Shown in pieces: positions 1 to 8,366 of a stretch of DNA of 64,000 nucleotides. Made by a program: the position numbers and the translations under genes. Source of the stretch: JAWOLE01 sp963815655 (GTDB lineage Bacteria; Acidobacteriota; Thermoanaerobaculia; UBA5066; Gp7-AA6). Numbering within the stretch: position 1 is the stretch's first letter; every line of letters begins with the position of its first letter. The notes beneath the pieces are model-generated. The model had not been told where the DNA came from. It was given only the letters and a program-made list of their open reading frames with translations, and made no database searches. Location: the NCBI GenBank assembly GCA_963815655.1, contig CAWFHK010000001.1, forward strand, positions 2,790,001 through 2,854,000, written 5' to 3'.

Positions 1-165
1 CGCCTCCCGGAGGAGGCCTGAGAGAGGGAGCACACCAAGAATCAACAATCGCCTCGCTGCCAATGCGACCGAACGACGAGCGACGGCCCGGTTCTTCAAT
101 CGCGGCAGGGGCCGTCGCGTGCCGACGAGGGAGGCGGGCCCGACGCCGGGGCGGATGGGATGTTC

Positions 166-192
166 AGTGGCTCATGTTCAAAATGACCCACT
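166..192. promoter_or_regulatory. Imperfect inverted repeat, possible operator
   Basis: The half-sites AGTGGCTCAT and ATGACCCACT face each other across a 7-nt spacer, about 80 bp upstream of the lipoprotein gene. It may be a regulator site or an old insertion-sequence end. The rest of bases 1-271 shows no gene. Confidence 0.35.
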
Positions 193-207
193 ACCCGGGC
201 GTCGCCT

Positions 208-235
208 TTGCTCCGGTCGAGCCAATCTGTAGGAT
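208..235 (+). promoter_or_regulatory. Weak sigma70-like promoter candidate
   Basis: TTGCTC (208-213) and TAGGAT (230-235) are separated by 16 bp and lie 36 bp before the lipoprotein ATG. The match is modest and the call is by eye. Confidence 0.3.
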
Positions 236-271
236 AGACGGAGAAACCAGCTCAACGGCAGGGGGTGAACC

Positions 272-1477
272 ATGCGAAGCGTTCGAAGAGTCCTGGTCCC
301 GGTCCTTGCCGGCGCGTTCCTGTGGGCTGGCGCGTGCTCCCGGAAGGAGTCCGCGGCCGTCGCCGCCGGCGGCGCGCCCGTTTCGGAGGACGGCGCCGGC
401 GGGAAGACCCTGGCCGCGAAGGCGTCTCGCCGGGATTCCCCGAAGGCGCCTCGCATGGACTTCCGGCCGTACCCGGTCATCGACAAGAGGCAGGGGGGCA
501 TGGTCGTCGGAACGCTGGCGGTGCCGGCCGGCTGGAACGCCGCCAGCAACGTCGAGTGGACCTACTCCAACGTGAGCCTGCCCGTGCGGCTGTCCCTTCG
601 AATCACCGCGCCCGACGGGTCCGCGTGGCTCGAGGCCTACCCCTCGGAAATGTTCTACTGGCTTCAGCCGCGCGACACGTCGGTCCCGATCGGCGGCAAC
701 ACCCTCGGGATGATCCACGCGCCGGGCATCGGCGCCGTCGACGCCATGCGCCACTTCCTCCTCGCGCGCTACCGGGGCCGAGCGCAGAACCTCCAGATCG
801 TGGGGATGCGCCCGATCCCGAACCTGCCCCAGGCCCTCGGCAAGCCCCCCATGGCGGGCGACTCGATCGCCGCCCGCGTGCGCTACACCGTCAACGGCCG
901 GACGGTGGACGAGGAGTTCTTCGCGATCCTGGGGAGCGTCGTCCGCATTCCCTACAGCGGCCCCCAGGGCGTGACCTACGAGTTCCACCGCTTCCTGACC
1001 TACGCGCACAGCATGGGCGCCGCGGACGGCAAGCTCGACAGCCTCCATCCCGTTCTCGGATACGTCGTCTCCTCCTGGAGGACCGACCCGGCCTGGGAGC
1101 GCTACAGCCAGCAGGTCTTCCAGCAGCTCTCGGCGCAGTTCAACCAGAATCTCGCCGCCGGTTACGCCCGCATCGCGGCGGCGGGGCGGCTCTCCCGCCA
1201 GATCTCCGCGAACAACGACGCGATGATCCAGTCGATCGAGGCGCAGCGGCAGGCGACCAACCGGACGATGGACCGGGTCAACGACAACTTCGACCAGTAC
1301 ATCCGCGGCACCGAGCGGATGGAGGACCCGTACTGGGGCACCTCCGAGCAGTCGTACACGAGCCAGTACCACTGGACCGACGGCTACGGCAACTACCAGC
1401 ACTCCAACGACGCGAACTTCAACCCCAACCTCAACTCGAACCAGAACTGGCAGCTCATGAAGCCCGCCGGGCACTGA
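272..1477 (+). CDS. Hypothetical lipoprotein (401 aa)
   Basis: The N-terminus is a lipoprotein signal: a basic start, a hydrophobic stretch and the lipobox LWAGAC, so the mature protein should carry lipid on Cys22. The ATG is preceded by a strong ribosome site (AGGGGGTG). The body contains a region with many aromatic residues. The C-terminal third is rich in Gln and Asn, with a possible coiled segment around residues 275-345, and the tail (about 350-395) is rich in Tyr, Ser and Asn. I recognise no catalytic motif and assign no function. It is transcribed alone, converging on the 89-aa gene, with a heptamer-repeat hairpin filling the gap. Confidence 0.8.
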   Translation: MRSVRRVLVPVLAGAFLWAGACSRKESAAVAAGGAPVSEDGAGGKTLAAKASRRDSPKAPRMDFRPYPVIDKRQGGMVVGTLAVPAGWNAASNVEWTYSNVSLPVRLSLRITAPDGSAWLEAYPSEMFYWLQPRDTSVPIGGNTLGMIHAPGIGAVDAMRHFLLARYRGRAQNLQIVGMRPIPNLPQALGKPPMAGDSIAARVRYTVNGRTVDEEFFAILGSVVRIPYSGPQGVTYEFHRFLTYAHSMGAADGKLDSLHPVLGYVVSSWRTDPAWERYSQQVFQQLSAQFNQNLAAGYARIAAAGRLSRQISANNDAMIQSIEAQRQATNRTMDRVNDNFDQYIRGTERMEDPYWGTSEQSYTSQYHWTDGYGNYQHSNDANFNPNLNSNQNWQLMKPAGH

Positions 1478-1486
1478 TGTTCCAGA

Positions 1487-1555
1487 CGGGTTTCAGGTTT
1501 CAAGTTTCAAGTTTCAGGAGGCGGCTGAAACCTGAAACTTGAAACTTGAAACCCG
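1487..1555. repeat. Heptamer inverted array, word TTTCAAG
   Basis: The left arm is CGGG followed by TTTCAGG, TTTCAAG, TTTCAAG and TTTCAG. After a 7-nt loop (GAGGCGG) the complementary words run back to CCCG. The arms are about 31 nt each and near-perfect complements, but the order of the CAGG and CAAG words is permuted between them. The element lies 9 nt from the stop codon of each of two convergent genes and could act as a two-way terminator. Confidence 0.9.
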
Positions 1556-1564
1556 CTCTTTCGC

Positions 1565-1834
1565 CTATCTGGGCTCGAAATAGCCGAGCGGCCTGAGTGT
1601 CCGGGCGCGGGGGTGGGATACCGCGACGCCCTCGCCGAAAGTGTGGGCCCAGAAGCCACGCCTCTCGATCTCCTGCTCAACGGCTTCCGGGAGGTGGAAC
1701 TCGGCCGTGTCGCCGGACCGCACGTAGGTCCACTTCTCGCCCGGAGGGAGGAGCGAGACCGGCCTGTTGGCCAGGAGGAGGCCATAGCAGGGAAGAGGCC
1801 GATCGTTCTGCGAGACATAGATGGCGACCTTCAT
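1565..1834 (-). CDS. Hypothetical protein (89 aa)
   Basis: A small soluble protein starting MKVAIYVSQNDRPLP and ending GYFEPR. I chose the internal ATG at 1834 because the longer upstream frame reads as low-quality Arg-rich sequence. No signal peptide, membrane segment or known motif is visible. It is the last gene of a minus-strand run beginning at gdhA, 58 nt after the MOSC gene. The frame is coherent and codon use matches its neighbours. Function unknown. Confidence 0.6.
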   Translation of the reverse strand: MKVAIYVSQNDRPLPCYGLLLANRPVSLLPPGEKWTYVRSGDTAEFHLPEAVEQEIERRGFWAHTFGEGVAVSHPRARTLRPLGYFEPR

Positions 1835-1892
1835 CGCGCGCCTCCACCTTGCATGAACGATGCCGCGACGCCGCAGATTACGCCGCAGGCGC

Positions 1893-2576
1893 CTAACAGC
1901 ACCCGGGCTCGGCCGAGTCCGCCGGCCGGCTTCTGGCCTTCTGGAGAAAGTCGGTCGCCCACCTTTTCCACGCGTCGGACATCTGAGGAAGCGCGAGCAG
2001 ACGCCCGGCCTCATGACGATCGCGGGTGTAGATGCGGAAGACATCCCGGACGGTGAGGTCCGAACCCGGCTTCGAGGCCAGCCGGATCTCATCTCCGGCG
2101 CACAAATCGCCCTCGACGACAATTCGAAGGTAGGCGCCGGGCCGCAACGCCTCGGTGAAGCGGCGCACGAATAGGCTGTCGCCCATTCGAACTCCCAGCC
2201 GCCAGCAGGGGATCCGCGGCTCGGAAACCTCCAGGACGGCCGTGCCGATCTCCCAGCGCTCTCCGATCAGCGCGTCGTTGACCTCGATCCCTTCCGTCGT
2301 GAGGTTTTCGCCGAACTCTCCGGAAGCGAAAGGGCGGCCGATCTCCTTTTCCCACCAGCAAGCGTCTTCGACGTCATAGGCGTAGACCGCCTTGTCCGGA
2401 CCTCCGTGCGCTCCGCGGTCCGCCTGATCGTCGCCGGACAGGTTGACACCTCGGGCTGCGATCCGGCCCGCGACCGGCGACTTCCAGATGGCGCTCCGGG
2501 CGGCGCGGCCGTGGTATTCGAATTCGCGCGGCGTCCCGACGTTGACCGAGACGACTTTCGCGGCCGCGGCCAGCAT
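1893..2576 (-). CDS. MOSC domain-containing protein (YiiM-like)
   Basis: MOSC domains occur at the C-terminus of molybdenum cofactor sulfurases and in stand-alone proteins such as YiiM, which handle molybdopterin-linked sulfur chemistry or N-hydroxylated substrates. The 227-aa protein fits the stand-alone type. The segments GVNLSGDDQADR and GGPDKAVYAY near residues 43-68, FGENLTTEG near 88 and SEPRIPCWRLG near 120 are typical, and the Cys of the last is the conserved MOSC cysteine. A C-terminal extension follows, as in YiiM. The last residues (EPGCC) carry an extra vicinal Cys pair. It starts 14 nt after the SDR gene, so co-transcription is likely. Confidence 0.85.
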   Translation of the reverse strand: MLAAAAKVVSVNVGTPREFEYHGRAARSAIWKSPVAGRIAARGVNLSGDDQADRGAHGGPDKAVYAYDVEDACWWEKEIGRPFASGEFGENLTTEGIEVNDALIGERWEIGTAVLEVSEPRIPCWRLGVRMGDSLFVRRFTEALRPGAYLRIVVEGDLCAGDEIRLASKPGSDLTVRDVFRIYTRDRHEAGRLLALPQMSDAWKRWATDFLQKARSRPADSAEPGCC

Positions 2577-2590
2577 GATCTCGCTCCCCT

Positions 2591-3403
2591 CTATTCGGCG
2601 GCTTTCGCGGCGGCATCCCAGAGGCGGGCCGCGTCGGCGTCGTTCCTCGCGGCGGCCGAAGGCTCAGCCTCGCGCAGTTTGTCGAAGTAGCGGCCCGTCA
2701 CGCCGTCGAGCTCCGGCGCCGCGGCCAGGCGAACGACCGGGACCGCCCCCTTTTCGGCTCGTGGCAGGACGAGCCCGAGGACCCAGCGCGCCAGCGAGGG
2801 GGCGGCGCGCCAGATGCCGGTGGCGATCGCGCCGGGATGCAGCGCGTTGGCGGCGACGGCGGGCTCGCGCCGCGCGAGCTCGCGCGTGAAAAGAACCTGG
2901 GCGAGCTTCGAGTTAGCGTACGCCCGAAGGCCGCTGAAGCCGCGCTCGAGCTCGAGGTTGTCCCAGTCCACGCGCCCGGAGCGGTGCGCCTCGGAGCTGA
3001 CGTTGACGACACGAGGCTTTTCCGCGGCCTTCAGAGCGGGCGCGAGCAGGCGCGTCAGGAGGAATTGCGAGAGGAAGTTCGTCTGCCAGGTCAGCTCATG
3101 CCCGTCTTCGGTCAGCCGGCGCTCCCGGACGACGATGCCGGCGTTGTTCACCAGGACGTCGAGCCGGGCGTGCGCGTCGGCGAATCGCTCGGCGCCCCTC
3201 CGCACGGAAGCGAACGAGGCCATGTCCATCTTCAGCAGCTCCGCGCTCCCGCCGCCCCGGACGAGCTCGTCCACGACGGCCTGGCCGCGGGCGGCGTCGC
3301 GCGCGCCGATGACGACCCGCACGCCCGTCTTCGCCAGGGCTCGCGCCGTCTCGAGCCCGATGCCTCCGGTCGCCCCGGTGACGAGGACCGTCCCGCCTGC
3401 CAT
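2591..3403 (-). CDS. Short-chain dehydrogenase/reductase (retinol dehydrogenase-like)
   Basis: A classical SDR of 270 aa, a soluble NAD(P)-dependent oxidoreductase. Visible motifs are the nucleotide-binding TGATGGIG (residues 8-15), NNAG near 90, a VSSEAHRSGRVDW segment containing the catalytic Ser, and YANSKLA with the Tyr-x-x-x-Lys pair. The SEAHRSG pattern is typical of the retinol-dehydrogenase-like branch, but the substrate cannot be read from sequence. It lies 12 nt after the PEP/pyruvate-binding gene and 14 nt before the MOSC gene. Confidence 0.9.
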   Translation of the reverse strand: MAGGTVLVTGATGGIGLETARALAKTGVRVVIGARDAARGQAVVDELVRGGGSAELLKMDMASFASVRRGAERFADAHARLDVLVNNAGIVVRERRLTEDGHELTWQTNFLSQFLLTRLLAPALKAAEKPRVVNVSSEAHRSGRVDWDNLELERGFSGLRAYANSKLAQVLFTRELARREPAVAANALHPGAIATGIWRAAPSLARWVLGLVLPRAEKGAVPVVRLAAAPELDGVTGRYFDKLREAEPSAAARNDADAARLWDAAAKAAE

Positions 3404-3415
3404 GACCCGCTGATT

Positions 3416-6400
3416 CTATGAGCTTTGCGCAAGCGGCAGCGGCCTGGCCGCGTCGGTGACGGCCCCGATCTTGGCCGCGTAGCCCGACGGTCTCTCGAGG
3501 TCCTCGTCGGTCACGACGTGCACGTCGAGCAGGCCCGCGGTCTTCACTCCCGTGCGCAGGTAGTTCGTCTCGGAAAGACAGAGGCTCCACCCCTCCAGCC
3601 AGGCCAGCATGTCGGAGAGCATGTGCGCCGTGCCGGAGAAGTGGACGAGGAGGTTGATGTCGCTTCCGGGCCCCGCCGTGCCGTTCTTGGCGCTGCCGAA
3701 GAGGTAGAAGCCCTTGATGCCGAACCGCGCGGTGTCCGCCGCGCCGGCGATGCGTTCGGCCATCCGGACACGCCAGCGGGAGTGGTCCTCCGGGGGGGCC
3801 GGCTCGGGACCGCGCTTCCTCTCCGCCGCGGCGTCCTCGGCGGGCCCCGGGCTCGCCAGGAAACCGACGGCGCGGTCCTGGTCGGCGTTCAGGAGGACGC
3901 GCAGCACGAGACCCCCCGTCGCCCGGGGCACGTCGATGACCCGGACCGTGTCCGCGAGGTCCGCGAACTCCGGCGCCACGCCGGCCAGGATGTTGGGCGA
4001 CTCCGCGAGGAAGCTCTCCTGGAACGCGATGTCGGGGTCGTCGGGGAAGAGCGGGAGATAGCGGATCGAGGCCTCGACCAGGTCCTGGAAGAAGTGGGTG
4101 CCGAAGGAGAGGTCGGGAACGTAATTGCCTCTCTTGCGCGCGATCTCGATCAGGGCAGAGGTGTTGTTGATGTCCGAGTAGGTGACCGGCACGCCGAGCC
4201 GGATGTCGCCGCGGCTCCCCCATCGGCCCGGACCCATGAGCACGAACTGGCGTTTCGGCAGCACCTTGTTCAGGCGGCCGACGGCTCGCCCGACGCGTCT
4301 CAAGCTCTCGGCGTCGGGAAGCGCGCTGTACCGCTCCGGGTCGATGTACACGATGTGCGTGATGTCGCGCATCCGGCCGTTGGAGACGTAGCGCCGCGCC
4401 TCGAAGATGATCCTGTCGGCCGGGAGATCGACCGGGATCGGGGCCGAGGCGGTGTCCTCGCCGAAGCTCTGCGGGCGGCACTGCAGGAGATACAGGTCCT
4501 TGCCGTCCGAGGCGAACTCGATGTCCACGGGCCTTCCGGTCTTCTCCTTCAGGAGGCGCAGCAGCGCGCGCATCTGGGAAACGAAAGGGGTCGAGGAGGT
4601 CAGCCCCTCGAAGGTGGCGACGAGCCGGCCGGCGTCGGATCCCCAGTCGATCAGGACGGGGCGATGGATCCCCCCCTCGTCCGCGAGCGAGAGGAGGTGC
4701 TGGACGGCGGGGATCTCCGAGCCGCACTCGGCGAGGATGTCCTTCAGGAGCACCGTCTCGAAGCGCCCCGACTCCAGGTTGATGACGTCGAGCTTCGAGG
4801 GAGAGTAGCGGACCACCTCGTCGGGCGTGACGTTCGCCCTCAGGCCGGGCTGTCCCGGCGCGATCAGCACCGGGTAGTCGTCGCCGACGCGGTCCACGGC
4901 GCGCGTCCCGAGGCCCGGCACCAGGCGCACCAGCCCGTCATCCCTCTTGATCCGCGCCGACCACCGGAACTCGTTGTTGGAGAAGGCCACGCCGGCGAAC
5001 GTCGGGAAGAAGTACTTCCCCACGCGGCTGCCGACCACTTCCTGGATCATCACGCCCATCTCTTCGTGCAGGTCGAGCAGTCCGCGCTCGGCGCGGTACT
5101 CGATCGGGTCGGGCCCGAAGATCGACGCGTAGACCTCGGCCACGGCGTCCATCAAGGCGCTCAGGCGCTCGGTCTTGGTCCCCTCGTTGGCGAGAAACAG
5201 ACTCTTGTATTTCCCGGAGAACGCCGATCCCGCGCGGTCCTCCAGGAGGCTCGAGCTGCGGACGATGAGCGGTCGGCCCTCGAAGTCGTCGAGCGCCAGG
5301 GCGAGGCCCTTGACGATCTCCGGCGAGAAGTGGGAGTTCTTGAAGACCTGGACCACGTGCTCGTATTCGCGCCGCACCTGCTCGATCTCCAGGTACTTGC
5401 GGTTGTAGAGGTCCTCCAGGTGGTTGAACTCGATGAAGTTCAGGACGCCGTCGGACGTGACGTACCAGGTGCGCGGGATCTTGACGGTGCCGATCGCGGC
5501 CGCGTATTCGGAGGACCTCTTCACGATCTGCTCCGCCAGGAAGAGCCCCGAGCTCTTGCCCCCGAGCTTTCCGTGGCTCTTGGGGGGACAGATGATGCGG
5601 CGCGAGAGGTCGTAGAAGTCGCTCACCTCGATGTAGTTCTTGGCCGTGTTCAGGAAATCGAGGTTGTCGGTCAGGAACCGGCGGATGAGCGACACCCGCA
5701 GCTCGACCTGGATCGTCCGCGAGAGGTCGTGGTCGTCGATGGAGGCGTGGCGGAAGCGGCCGAGCGCCTGGGCGATCTCCATGACGGAGGTCCCCTGGTT
5801 CTCGACCGCCTCGATCAGGAACCCCGTCTTGTCGTCCCGGATCCACTTCTGGATGCAGGAGAGGATCTCGTCGGGGGAGAGGTGCTCGGCGGCGATGCGG
5901 AAGACCTCGTCGGCGACCTTCACAAGCGAGTCGATGCCCCGCCGCTGGACGGGACGGTTCTCGGCCTCGGCCTCCTCGGGTCCGCCTGGCCGGCCTCCCG
6001 TGAACCGCGGGAGAAGGTCCTGGGCCTCGGCGATGCCGTCCCAGCAGAGGTAGTTGATCATCCGGCGCGAGACGCGCGCGAGCAGGTTCTGGTCGGTCTT
6101 GCGCAGGAAATCGATGATGACCCACCAGTCCCCGCGCGGAGCGGCCGACAGGTCCTCGACCGCTCCCTGCCACCCCTGGAGCCGGTCGAGCAGCTTGCGA
6201 TGGAGGAGCAGCTGCCCGAGGCGCTCGGCGATCGTGTCGATGAGCTTCCGCTCCTCCTTCAGGAACGGCCCTTCGTCGGCGGCGGGCAGGTCTCGAAGGT
6301 AGAACACCTCGACGCTCCCCACCGACTCGCCCTGCACGCGGATCGGCGCCACCTGCACCCACGGCGTGCCGGTCAGCCCGGGCGGCTCGTACACGACGCC

Positions 6401-6601
6401 GTCCGCGGTGATCCGCGCCCGGCAGTCGGCCGGGTATTGCCAGCCCGGCGGCAGGACGTCGATGACGTCCCGGAAGATCTCGTCCAGCGAGGACTGCTGC
6501 CGGTTGCAGATCTCGTTGACGCGGTAGAGGCAGGTCAGCTCCTTGGCGCGCTCCTGCAGGGCGTCCAGAACCGCGTCCACGACCACTCCGGGTGAGCTCA
6601 T
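3416..6601 (-). CDS. GAF / PEP-pyruvate-binding / nucleotidyltransferase-like fusion protein (1061 aa)
   Basis: Three modules are visible. Residues 1-165 look like a GAF sensor domain. From about 320 to 900 lies the ATP-grasp half of PEP synthase/PPDK (LIVRSSSLLEDRAGSAFSGK, FPTFAGVAFSNNEFRWS, DLYLLQCRPQS), followed by a conserved block GPGRWGSRGDIRLGVPV and FGTHFFQDLVEASIRYLP. The last 115 residues resemble a pol-beta nucleotidyltransferase (GFYLFGSAKNG, GSDINLLV), but the second metal-binding Asp of the D-x-D pair is Asn. No phosphohistidine swivelling domain or PEP-binding barrel is present, so it is unlikely to be a complete PEP synthase. The ATG overlaps the stop of the upstream paralogue as ATGA, implying translational coupling. 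A regulatory or sensor-kinase-like role linked to nitrogen or carbon metabolism is inference. Confidence 0.85.
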   Translation of the reverse strand: MSSPGVVVDAVLDALQERAKELTCLYRVNEICNRQQSSLDEIFRDVIDVLPPGWQYPADCRARITADGVVYEPPGLTGTPWVQVAPIRVQGESVGSVEVFYLRDLPAADEGPFLKEERKLIDTIAERLGQLLLHRKLLDRLQGWQGAVEDLSAAPRGDWWVIIDFLRKTDQNLLARVSRRMINYLCWDGIAEAQDLLPRFTGGRPGGPEEAEAENRPVQRRGIDSLVKVADEVFRIAAEHLSPDEILSCIQKWIRDDKTGFLIEAVENQGTSVMEIAQALGRFRHASIDDHDLSRTIQVELRVSLIRRFLTDNLDFLNTAKNYIEVSDFYDLSRRIICPPKSHGKLGGKSSGLFLAEQIVKRSSEYAAAIGTVKIPRTWYVTSDGVLNFIEFNHLEDLYNRKYLEIEQVRREYEHVVQVFKNSHFSPEIVKGLALALDDFEGRPLIVRSSSLLEDRAGSAFSGKYKSLFLANEGTKTERLSALMDAVAEVYASIFGPDPIEYRAERGLLDLHEEMGVMIQEVVGSRVGKYFFPTFAGVAFSNNEFRWSARIKRDDGLVRLVPGLGTRAVDRVGDDYPVLIAPGQPGLRANVTPDEVVRYSPSKLDVINLESGRFETVLLKDILAECGSEIPAVQHLLSLADEGGIHRPVLIDWGSDAGRLVATFEGLTSSTPFVSQMRALLRLLKEKTGRPVDIEFASDGKDLYLLQCRPQSFGEDTASAPIPVDLPADRIIFEARRYVSNGRMRDITHIVYIDPERYSALPDAESLRRVGRAVGRLNKVLPKRQFVLMGPGRWGSRGDIRLGVPVTYSDINNTSALIEIARKRGNYVPDLSFGTHFFQDLVEASIRYLPLFPDDPDIAFQESFLAESPNILAGVAPEFADLADTVRVIDVPRATGGLVLRVLLNADQDRAVGFLASPGPAEDAAAERKRGPEPAPPEDHSRWRVRMAERIAGAADTARFGIKGFYLFGSAKNGTAGPGSDINLLVHFSGTAHMLSDMLAWLEGWSLCLSETNYLRTGVKTAGLLDVHVVTDEDLERPSGYAAKIGAVTDAARPLPLAQSS

Positions 6602-8352
6602 GTCTCTTCGTCCCGCCTCCAGATGATCCCACGTCCGGCGCGGCCGTCCACCTCGACCGAGAGCGGCGACGCCAGGCGGACGTGGCGGACGAACGGCCCC
6701 TCGGCCTCCGCCGGGCGGCTCTCGAGCCACTCCCAGTCGAGCGTCCCGGATCCCCCGGGCGGAAAGGAGAAGTAGGCGACGCCGAAGCTCGAGATGTTAT
6801 GAAAGAAGTGCGAGCCCTGGCTCATCTCGATCCCCCGTTCCGGCCGCGAGGCCTCGACGAGGACCTTCGCTCCGGCGACGTCCCCCCAGGCCACCGGGAC
6901 GCCCAGCCACGGGTCGGCGCTCCCCCACCGTCCGAAGCCGATGAGCGCGTATGGCCTGCCCTCCGAGAGGAGGGCGCGGTTCCTCGCGGCGACTTCGGCC
7001 GCGATCACCCGGGAGCGGCCGGCGTCGAAGCGCCCGGGCGCGAGATACACGACGTCGCGGATGTCCCCGGCGACCCCGTTGCCCATGACATGGTCGGAGG
7101 AGAGGAAGACCTTCCAGCCGGATTTCCCCTCTTCGGTCAGGTCCACGCGCTCCGTCGAGACGACCATCGGCCGGACCTGCAGCAGGCCGAGCCGGAAGGG
7201 GGGCTCTCGCCGGGGCTCGAGCGTCGCGGCGAATTCGATCTCGACCGGACCGCCGGCGGCCTTCTCGCAGACGGAGAGGAGCGACCGGAACAGGTCGTTG
7301 ACCGGGAACATCTCGTGAACGAGAAGCGGCGCGAAGTTGACGACGCGCGGGCCTTTCACGCCCGTGCCGGGCACGAGGCGGTCCGATGCGGCGCTCCACG
7401 TGGAGGCGGTCAGGGGAAGGGTGCCGTCCTCCTCCGCCTCCTGGAGTGTCGCCCGGACGAGGTACTCCGTCTCGCGCACGGGGTCGTACGCCGGAGGCTT
7501 CCCCATGTTCACCGCCCACAACTCCGTCTGCGTGGCCCGCATCAGGTCGGCCGTGGATGCGAAAGGAGCGGAGGCCGCGGGGTGGGCGGGCGAATAGGTC
7601 CAGGAGATCCCTCCGTCCACGATCGTCTTTCCGAGGCCGAGAGCCAGGAGCACGACTCCTTCCTCGGGTCGGGCCGAGCCGAAGCGGTAGAAGCCGTAGG
7701 AGCGCGCGACGCCGGAGATGTCCGGATAATAGCGGTCGCCGTGCCGGCGCCCGACGACCTCCTGCAGGAGGACCGCCATCTTCTCCTGCCGGCGTCCCGC
7801 GTCCACGGTCTCGCGGTAGGCCCGCGCGCCCCGGAAATACGTGGAGGCCCAGACGAGCTTCACGGCCGCGTCCAGCTTCCGGAACCGGGCATCGGGATCG
7901 AGCTCGTTGTTGGGGATCATCTTGGTCGAGTAGACGCCGGCGAAGGGCCGCTCGAGTGCGTCCTCGAGGAGGCTCGAGGAGCGGACGGCGAGCGGCGCGT
8001 GAATGCGCTCGGCCACGGCGCGCAGGTCCCCCACGATTTCGGCAGGGAGGTGGCCGCCCAGGAAGGCCCGGGCGATGGCGTCGTCGCTCTGGCCGGAGAG
8101 ATCCTCGCCGTCGAGACCGTTTTCCTCCAGGAACCGGTCGAAGTGCTCCGTCGTGATGACGGACATCGTGGGGATCGAGACCTCGACCGAGGGCGAAGCC
8201 GGGAAGGCCGAGGCCAGCGTGTCGCGGATGCGGATCAGGCCGGAGGCCTTCCCGCCCACCGGACCGTCGCCGATCCGCGTGGCGGGCCCGCCGCCGTCGA
8301 AGAGCTCCCGGTCGAAGCGGCCGAGCGCCGGCTCCCTCGTCGAGGCCGTCAT
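6598..8352 (-). CDS. PEP/pyruvate-binding domain protein (584 aa)
   Basis: A shorter paralogue of the downstream gene. It has the PPDK N-terminal ATP-grasp module (GGKASGLIRIRD near residue 28, LAVRSSSLLEDALERPFAG near 125, YYPDISGVARSYGFYRF near 205) and the shared C-terminal block IGFGRWGSADPWLGVPV with QGSHFFHNISSFG. It lacks the GAF and nucleotidyltransferase parts and also the swivelling and PEP-barrel domains of real PEP synthase. The ATG at 8352 gives MTASTREP, 14 nt after gdhA; frames extending upstream of it are shadows inside gdhA. The cellular role of such truncated PPDK-like proteins is not established. Confidence 0.85.
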   Translation of the reverse strand: MTASTREPALGRFDRELFDGGGPATRIGDGPVGGKASGLIRIRDTLASAFPASPSVEVSIPTMSVITTEHFDRFLEENGLDGEDLSGQSDDAIARAFLGGHLPAEIVGDLRAVAERIHAPLAVRSSSLLEDALERPFAGVYSTKMIPNNELDPDARFRKLDAAVKLVWASTYFRGARAYRETVDAGRRQEKMAVLLQEVVGRRHGDRYYPDISGVARSYGFYRFGSARPEEGVVLLALGLGKTIVDGGISWTYSPAHPAASAPFASTADLMRATQTELWAVNMGKPPAYDPVRETEYLVRATLQEAEEDGTLPLTASTWSAASDRLVPGTGVKGPRVVNFAPLLVHEMFPVNDLFRSLLSVCEKAAGGPVEIEFAATLEPRREPPFRLGLLQVRPMVVSTERVDLTEEGKSGWKVFLSSDHVMGNGVAGDIRDVVYLAPGRFDAGRSRVIAAEVAARNRALLSEGRPYALIGFGRWGSADPWLGVPVAWGDVAGAKVLVEASRPERGIEMSQGSHFFHNISSFGVAYFSFPPGGSGTLDWEWLESRPAEAEGPFVRHVRLASPLSVEVDGRAGRGIIWRRDEET

Positions 8353-8366
8353 GGCCTCCTCTCGTC

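Noticed and set aside
166..192. End of an IS21-type insertion sequence
   Set aside because: Only a short inverted repeat is seen; there is no transposase, second end or target duplication.
3425..6595. 1056-codon open frame on the plus strand opposite the GAF/PPDK-like gene
   Set aside because: Its composition is Arg/Val/Gly-rich shadow sequence; the minus strand carries recognisable domains across the same span. High GC produces such long antisense frames.
3416..8352. Phosphoenolpyruvate synthase (ppsA)
   Set aside because: Neither protein has the phosphohistidine swivelling domain or the PEP-binding barrel needed for the reaction.
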